This document shows, in pieces, positions 58,636-64,000 of a stretch of 64,000 nt of DNA (position 1 is the first letter of the stretch; the number at the start of each line of letters is the position of its first letter). The notes under the pieces are model-generated. The model made no database searches. It saw only the letters and a program-made list of their open reading frames with translations, and was not told where the DNA came from. The position numbers and the translations under genes were made by a program. Location: positions 62,001-126,000 of the forward strand of contig JBBPSI010000040.1 of NCBI GenBank assembly GCA_038093515.1. Direction: 5' to 3'. This stretch comes from Butyriboletus loyo (Eukaryota; Basidiomycota; Agaricomycetes; Boletales; Boletaceae).

Positions 58636-59411
58636 CTAGCTGTCTCTGTGATGGGGCCTATCCCTTGGTGCATTCATGTCCCAGAGCATCCGATGCCTTT
58701 CTCGCTCCTTTTCCCGCTCAGTTTCATCGTAGTCCCTCATCCGGGTACGGCGCTCCTCGCGGTCATGGGTAGGCGACTGGCTGTGACGGTCTCTCTCGTC
58801 ACCCCGTCTTCTGCGGGTGGGAGATCGCGATCCCGATCGATCCCGATGACGTGCCCGACCGTCTTGTTTATCATGGACCGCCCTGCGGGCTTCCTTGCGA
58901 GTACGTTTCTCCTCTTTGCGCTCAGCTTTTCTGCGACGCCTCTCCTCTTTCTCCTGTCTATGCTGCGTTGCATCGTTCTCGGTGCTTGGAGCAGCGGCGC
59001 CGGCAGTCGTCGATGAGCCTCCCGTAGGTTGTGTGGCATTCGCTCCAGTTGGACCAAAGCCTCTGAAAACCCAAATCATGTTAGTCTCGGTGGTGTGACG
59101 TTCGCGGATGCGACTTACAGTGCAATGGAAAGAGCTTCCGCCTCTGCTTCTTTTATCTTACGAATTTCTTCTTCTCTCTCTTCCGCGTTAGAAGTATCCC
59201 CCCTACCGTACCAATGGACATCCTTGTTCTTTTGCCACCTTCCAGTTGGCGCATTGACACTGTGGCCGAGGTAGTGCTATAGCGTTACTCAGCGCGTTGC
59301 GAAGAAAATATACGTGGTTGTGCGCACTTCTCTGTCCTTGTCTGCGGAAACGTCGGACCACTTGAACTCTGCTTGACCCCCTCGAGTTCCTCCACGGATC
59401 GGTTCAAACAT
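58636..59411 (-). CDS. MMTAG2-domain protein (multiple myeloma tumour-associated protein 2-like)
   Basis: The start MFEPIRGGTRGGQAEFKWSD, followed by SADKDRE, YLGHSVNAPTGRWQKNKDVH and WYGRGD, is the diagnostic N-terminal domain of MMTAG2/kinase-phosphorylated protein homologues. Next come a helical EEREEEIRKIKEAEAEALSI and ALGFGPTG. The C-terminal half is an Arg/Glu/Asp-rich disordered region with RSGSRSPTRRRRGDERDRHS, typical of spliceosome-associated RS proteins. Three exons, with introns near 59330-59275 and 59115-59065. About 230 aa, probably nuclear. The molecular role of the family is not settled. Confidence 0.88.
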
Positions 59412-60967
59412 TATGAGGCCTGTGATAGTCACGGTTCACCAAGTCGACGTTCGACCTCCGCCCCCATCTCCGACCGAAACACTCGCCCTGATATCTAGAT
59501 GGCCTGGTATCTGCAGTGCCTGCTGCCTCGCCGCCTTGCGTGCGTAATCCGCACTCCTGCGGGATGCCGACACCCCGCTCTTCTAGTTCAATGGCGCCGT
59601 TTGTGAAGTTGGATAAGATTCGGGGTGGTAGCCGTGTGGATGCGGCGTGCGGCGTGGACGTAGACCCTCTTTTTCCGCACGCAGCAGAATCCTCGTCCAC
59701 ATTGCGTGATCCCTCCGCCGCCTGCCACAACGATGTCTTTTGTATGATTGATACGTTAGGTAGTTCCCGATATGCATTTGTTGCAGCTTGCGGCATGAAA
59801 AGTTCCGACGTCCTAGGGTCCTTGCACCGGTTTCTTTTGGAGCATGTTCAGCTCGTCGGTGAAATGGTCGGGATGACCCTGGGAGTAACGCCCTCAGGTA
59901 CTGGGCTTTCTATGACTAGCGCTTGCCCCATCATTGGCCAACGTAGAGGAAAACATCTTATTGGTGGTCACAGGTTAAGAGGCAGATTCGTCGAAGCTGC
60001 AAAACATGCTTGAGCAATGCCGCTTTTCGATTCGAATTATTATTTTTTCTAATTTCAGAGAACTCCGGCTAACAACACTCCTTGCACTCTTCCCCCCATG
60101 ACCCTCCCTAGCGCTCCGTCTGTACTTCATCTGAGCCCCAGAAACAGCTAACTGTGGATCGGACACCTTACCTCGAGGAATGGTCCAGCAGAAACAGCAA
60201 ATACGGGCCTTTCAATTACTTGACCTCGAGCACTATCGCACTTCTAGTCGACTCATCCACTGGTCTGAATTATTTCCCTCGACACACTAGCATTCTCCCG
60301 TAACCTCAACGGGTACTGCACGCCTCAAAGATGCGCCTGACCGTTAATATAACCGTCGCACTTCCTTGCAACATGGGGCACAGCTCTCGCTTCCACCCAA
60401 TCGCCGGAGGTAACGGTACGGCATCATCGCACTAGACAAGACAAAGGGACAGGTGGGTGCAGCATCTGTGCAGCCTAGTATTGACCTGAAGATGGTCGTC
60501 GGGGCAGCGGACTTTGGCATTATCTGTAAGTCGGCAGGTCACTTGCGCATTCGCGGATTCGATCAAGCAGTGCCAGGTTAGCCCCTTATCTGAGGACAAA
60601 CAAACCACGCCACGTCGAGATTTCGCCGAATTTTCCGACTCCCCCGACCGAGCCGACGTTCCTGCCGACCCATCGCGCTGTTTCGAAGGCATAATGGAAG
60701 GTCAATTCCACTGCGAGCACCCCTTGCGACGTTGAAGATGCATTGTTTTCATGTACCGTATTCAATGGTATTTTTTTTTCAATATCACGCGCGTCTGTTT
60801 TGTTAATTCTTACGTGGGCGCACGGGCCCGCGTGGCAAACGAAACGGGGTTTGGCTGCAAGTGGAAATCGCCGAACAGAACCCAAGTTGGTGTGCTCCTC
60901 AACCTTCCCTTTTATCTGTCGCGCAACCTCCATTACAACATTCCCTTTTTCCTCGCTCCTACCTGTG
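59412..60967. other. Divergent region with one doubtful open frame
   Basis: 1.56 kb between the diverging MMTAG2 and PWWP genes. A plus frame with ATG at 59564 runs 149 codons to 60013 (including PFVKLDKIRGGSRVDAAC and VQLVGEMVGMTLGVTPSG) but resembles no family and overlaps an equally long minus frame. The sequence TCTAGTTCAATGGCG near 59583 looks like a tRNA box A, but no box B follows. Confidence 0.3.
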
Positions 60968-62396
60968 ATGAGCAAAAAGACACCTAAAAACAACGAATCA
61001 GTGACGAATTATGCAGAACGCGATATCGTTTTAGGAAAAGTGCGCGGTTATCCTCCATGGCCTGGCATAGTATGTCGCGTCTTCTTCTTACCTTTATGTG
61101 CTCTCGTTTATCGTTTTTACTCCCATAGGTCATGAACCCCGACAATGTTCCATCCGCCGTCTCCAAGGAACGCCCTACTGGCAAGAAGACGGTGTTCCAC
61201 TGTGTCAGGTTTTTCCCCACAGGAGATTTGTGCGTCTCCATCATCCTTGTTCGTTATCTGGATAGTTGATAGTGTTTCCGCACAGTGCATGGCTTGTATC
61301 AAAGGATATATCGAGATTGAAGGAACACGAAATCCGTGCATACATCAGCGAGCCACACAAGAAAAATGCGGACCTTCTGGCTGGGTATAGAATCGCTCTT
61401 GATCCCGAAAAGTGGGAGAAGGAACGGGAGAGCTTGGAGATGGCTGCCGCGGAACAAGAAGACAACGCACGAGTCGACCAACTCGAGACCGAGAACGAGG
61501 ACGAGGAGACGAAGAAACCTGCAAAGTCAAAGAAGCGTAAACGGGACGCTGAGGTAGCTTCTGCGAAGGCAAAGGGCAAGCCAAAAATGAAAACCGACAA
61601 AAAGGCGAAGCCGAAGAAAAACGGTGCCAAGTCTAAGGAGATGATCGAGTCCGAGGATGAGGGAGACCAGGAAGCCGAGGCTGAAGGTGAAGACGAAGAT
61701 GCTGGGACGAGTGCTAAGGCCGCTCCACCGCCTTCCAAGAAGCCAAAACGGGAGAAAGAGGAAGAAGTCGATGGTACGACATCGTACATTGACTTTTTCT
61801 TGTATTTTCTGACCATTGCCTTCCTACAGCTAACTTGGAAGCAGATCCCGAGGCTCGCAAAGTGAGAGAGTGGCGACACAGGCTGCAGAAGGCTTTATTG
61901 GGCAGTAAGGGTGCTCCATCAGATGAAGTGAGTCATCCGCACAGCGCAGATTGCCACCACCGACGAAAATTGCGTAGGATATGCCCGCCTTGGATCAACT
62001 ATTCACGACGGTAGAGCACTACGAACATCCAAACCTCATCAATTTCCTCTCGGTGCGTTTTTGTGGCGTTGCGAGTTTTTTTCCATCATTGATCCCAATC
62101 TACATGCGCAGTTTTCTAAAATCGGCAAGGTCATGCGTCACATTGCGGCTCTAACGCCAGACAAGGTACCTCGCGACGAAGAATTCAAGTTCCGAGCACG
62201 AGCGAAAGCTCTGGTAGACAAGTGGCACGCTATACTCGGTGCCAACAAGCCAAGTGAGAATGGCGGTGAAATTTCTACCAACGGTGTACTAGCAAGTGCG
62301 GCTCCAGACGCATCTGAAGCCAAGGTACCATCATCCCCGGCACAGAACGCTATCTCATCTGTTTCAGCTGCAGACATAACGATGTCAGAGGCATGA
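60968..62396 (+). CDS. PWWP-domain chromatin protein
   Basis: The start MSKKTPKNNESVTNYAERDI leads to the PWWP domain: VLGKVRGYPPWPGIV, KTVFHCVRFFPTGDFAWL (joined across an intron) and SRLKEHEIRAYI. A lysine/glutamate-rich region with NLS-like KKRKRDAEVASAKAK and KKPKREKEEEVD follows. After two introns comes a helical C-terminus: KVREWRHRLQKALLGSKGAP, MPALDQLFTTVEHYEHPN, FSKIGKVMRHIAALTPDKVP and RARAKALVDKWHAI, which resembles the LEDGF/TFIIS-N-type helical bundle of the Pdp/HDGF group. The protein probably reads methylated histone tails. About 355 aa. The last exon ends in a Ser/Ala-rich tail. Confidence 0.88.
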
Positions 62397-64000
62397 ATTT
62401 CCCGTGGTTATCTCCTCTCTAATGATTTGCACACTTTTAATTTTGGTTTCGCGACCCAGCCGCCTTGACGGCTTATGGCGTCGTGTCAGTCAAACATACA
62501 TCGTTTGGCATTGTGCAGGATATTACGCTGTGCCACTTCTGTCTCTTCAACAACCCTTGCTGCTACGTTGTACATGTTGTCGTGATCAATTGCAACCCGC
62601 TCATATTCCCTAGTTCAATTTTGTAGTGCAGAAAATACGAATATGTTCTATCATGAGACTCGGGCGAGGACTTGAAGTGGAGGAGGCTTCGGCAACACCC
62701 GAGCGACCGTGTGCTTGCCCTACAGGCCCTTTCGCTCAAGGTTTTGTTGATAGAGAGTAAAGAGGGAACGATGATATCTCTGGTTTGCCCACTGCAGACC
62801 AGATTGAAAGTAGGCACTAACTTGATCTCCAAAATCAAGACTCTTCCTACTTACGCAGACCCGCAGGAGCCACGGTGCAACTGGTGCCAAACTTGATTTA
62901 ATGGCACCGAAACCTCCACGCAAACCAGTGTGCAATTGGTCCGTAACCATCCTGTTCTGCGTTACCAAGAGCGTCGGTCGGTGGTCGCTCGCCTGTTACT
63001 TACTGGTGACCATAAGCGGGGAACTCCATTTACTTGCATCGATTAATCATGTCCACGACCGACAGCTCGCACCGGCCCACACCCCGTAACGTCCAACGTC
63101 GCTCGCGGTCGCGACGTCAAGTCCTTTAGGTTAATGCGGCTCGCCCTCGACCCCCCAGGATAGAGAACCGACAAAACTGAAACCCAATCTCGGTCTCACC
63201 ACCTTCCGGCGGAATACAAAATACTTTTGCTTCGCAACCACATAGTACTGAATTGGAGGACGCCATGGCGATGGGGAGATTGTTCTTGCACAGGTACTGT
63301 TCCAGCAAACCATGGCATCACCTGGTGCGCTTTCAGCTTACGATGCGGTGCGGTAGGGGCGAATGCGCCACTCCAGATACGGTCGTTCCATCTCTTGGAA
63401 ATTTACTTGTATTGCGAAGTCCGGAGTATCGTTGATTAAGGGCGCAGCTCGCTTGGGTAAAGAAGTTGACTGATCGCCGCGGGCAGTACTTGGAATCTTG
63501 CACGAAAGATACCAACCTGCTCTTTGATGTTACCCCATCGGTCTCTCTACGGTACGAATGCCGCTTCCAGGAGAGCCTGCTGACTGAAGTACTGAATAGT
63601 CATCTGACAGATGTCCATCTGATCACGTGCCCTCGCTAGCCCGTGAGTGTATGACCCACCATCAGCTGACTTTCCCTTCCCACAACGTACTCCTTTTGGC
63701 TTCCGTCGGATGGCTGAGCGTCGTATGAGTCGAATTCCCTTATTATCTGCATGATGGGACCGGTACGTCCATCACAGATAACTCCACATTCGAGAACGAT
63801 CCCACCATACCTGTATGGCATGATGACCTGGCGATCAGTGACTTTGGACAAAAGTGGGGATACCCCACCAGACCCCACGCTGCACGGACGAGTATAAACT
63901 CGATTGCCAATCATCCTTTTTGGTGTTGTTCGTGATCAAGGATGTTGAATCGGCTCACATGCAGGTCCGATCTCACTTTGGGAGAATGCCCGTAAAATGA
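62397..64000. other. Terminal region without a recognisable gene
   Basis: 1.6 kb to the window edge. A minus frame at 63914-63636 (MIGNRVYTRPCSVGSGG; MPYRYGGIVLECGVICDG) is the best candidate for coding sequence and may belong to a gene that extends through 63300-63130 with introns, but I could not build it or name it. No repeat or RNA gene was seen. Confidence 0.3.

Noticed and set aside
59575..59640. Box A-like sequence TAGTTCAATGG suggesting another tRNA
   Set aside because: No box B (GGTTCGANTCC-like), no clover-leaf pairing and no T-run follow at the right distance.

Overview
This is a gene-dense nuclear segment from a filamentous basidiomycete, most likely a mushroom-forming Agaricomycete. 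The evidence is the gene set (a DUF6593-type protein, a Galpha subunit, an OrdA-like P450, PRM1, TRS65), the many 45-75 nt GT-AG introns in almost every gene, and a spliced tRNA-Ser(CGA) with fungal-type A and B boxes. No species can be named from the sequence alone. Gene models were built by joining exons so that known family motifs are restored in frame. For six models I summed the exon lengths or followed every codon across the joins, and the totals are multiples of three.

Layout. 0-7.5 kb: BRI3-like small membrane protein (-), type I protein arginine methyltransferase (+), epoxide hydrolase (-), cytochrome P450 (-), with gene remnants between and beside the last two. 8-13 kb: PRM1 plasma-membrane fusion protein (+) converging on a short-chain dehydrogenase (-). 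13.7-21 kb: ORC1 (-) and an intronless FGAM synthase ADE6 (+), head to head with 166 bp between them. 21-26.5 kb: RAD5-type SNF2/RING repair ATPase (+) and sorting nexin SNX3 (+). 27-36 kb: TRS65 (-), ELP6 (+), COG3 (-), SEC2 (-). 36.4-41.2 kb: a DUF6593 protein (+), a poorly resolved region, and a 2-oxoglutarate/Fe(II) oxygenase (+). 41.8-46 kb: BCS1-like AAA ATPase (-) and a multi-pass membrane protein (-). 46.3-49.5 kb: tRNA-Ser(CGA) (+), Galpha (+), Dap1-like MAPR protein (-). 50.5-55 kb: Zn2Cys6 transcription factor (-) and a conserved fungal protein of unknown function (+). 57-62.4 kb: a second DUF6593-like gene (-), an MMTAG2-domain protein (-) and a PWWP-domain protein (+).

Working together. 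SNX3, TRS65, COG3 and SEC2 all act in Golgi/endosome/exocytic membrane traffic and lie within 10.2 kb, interrupted only by ELP6. The P450 and epoxide hydrolase are in tandem and could act one after the other. ORC1 and ADE6 share a compact bidirectional promoter, as do TRS65 and ELP6.

The most striking observation is the use of micro-exons at catalytic motifs. In RAD5 the Walker A motif ADEMGMGKT can only be assembled through a 5-nt exon followed by a 3-nt exon, each bounded by good splice sites. The P450 I-helix (AASETT) needs a 14-nt exon, the dehydrogenase YxxxK motif sits in a 23-nt exon, and BCS1 has a 17-nt exon. Two GC-AG introns are also inferred, one splitting the nucleophile elbow of the epoxide hydrolase. 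No CRISPR array and no clear transposon was seen.
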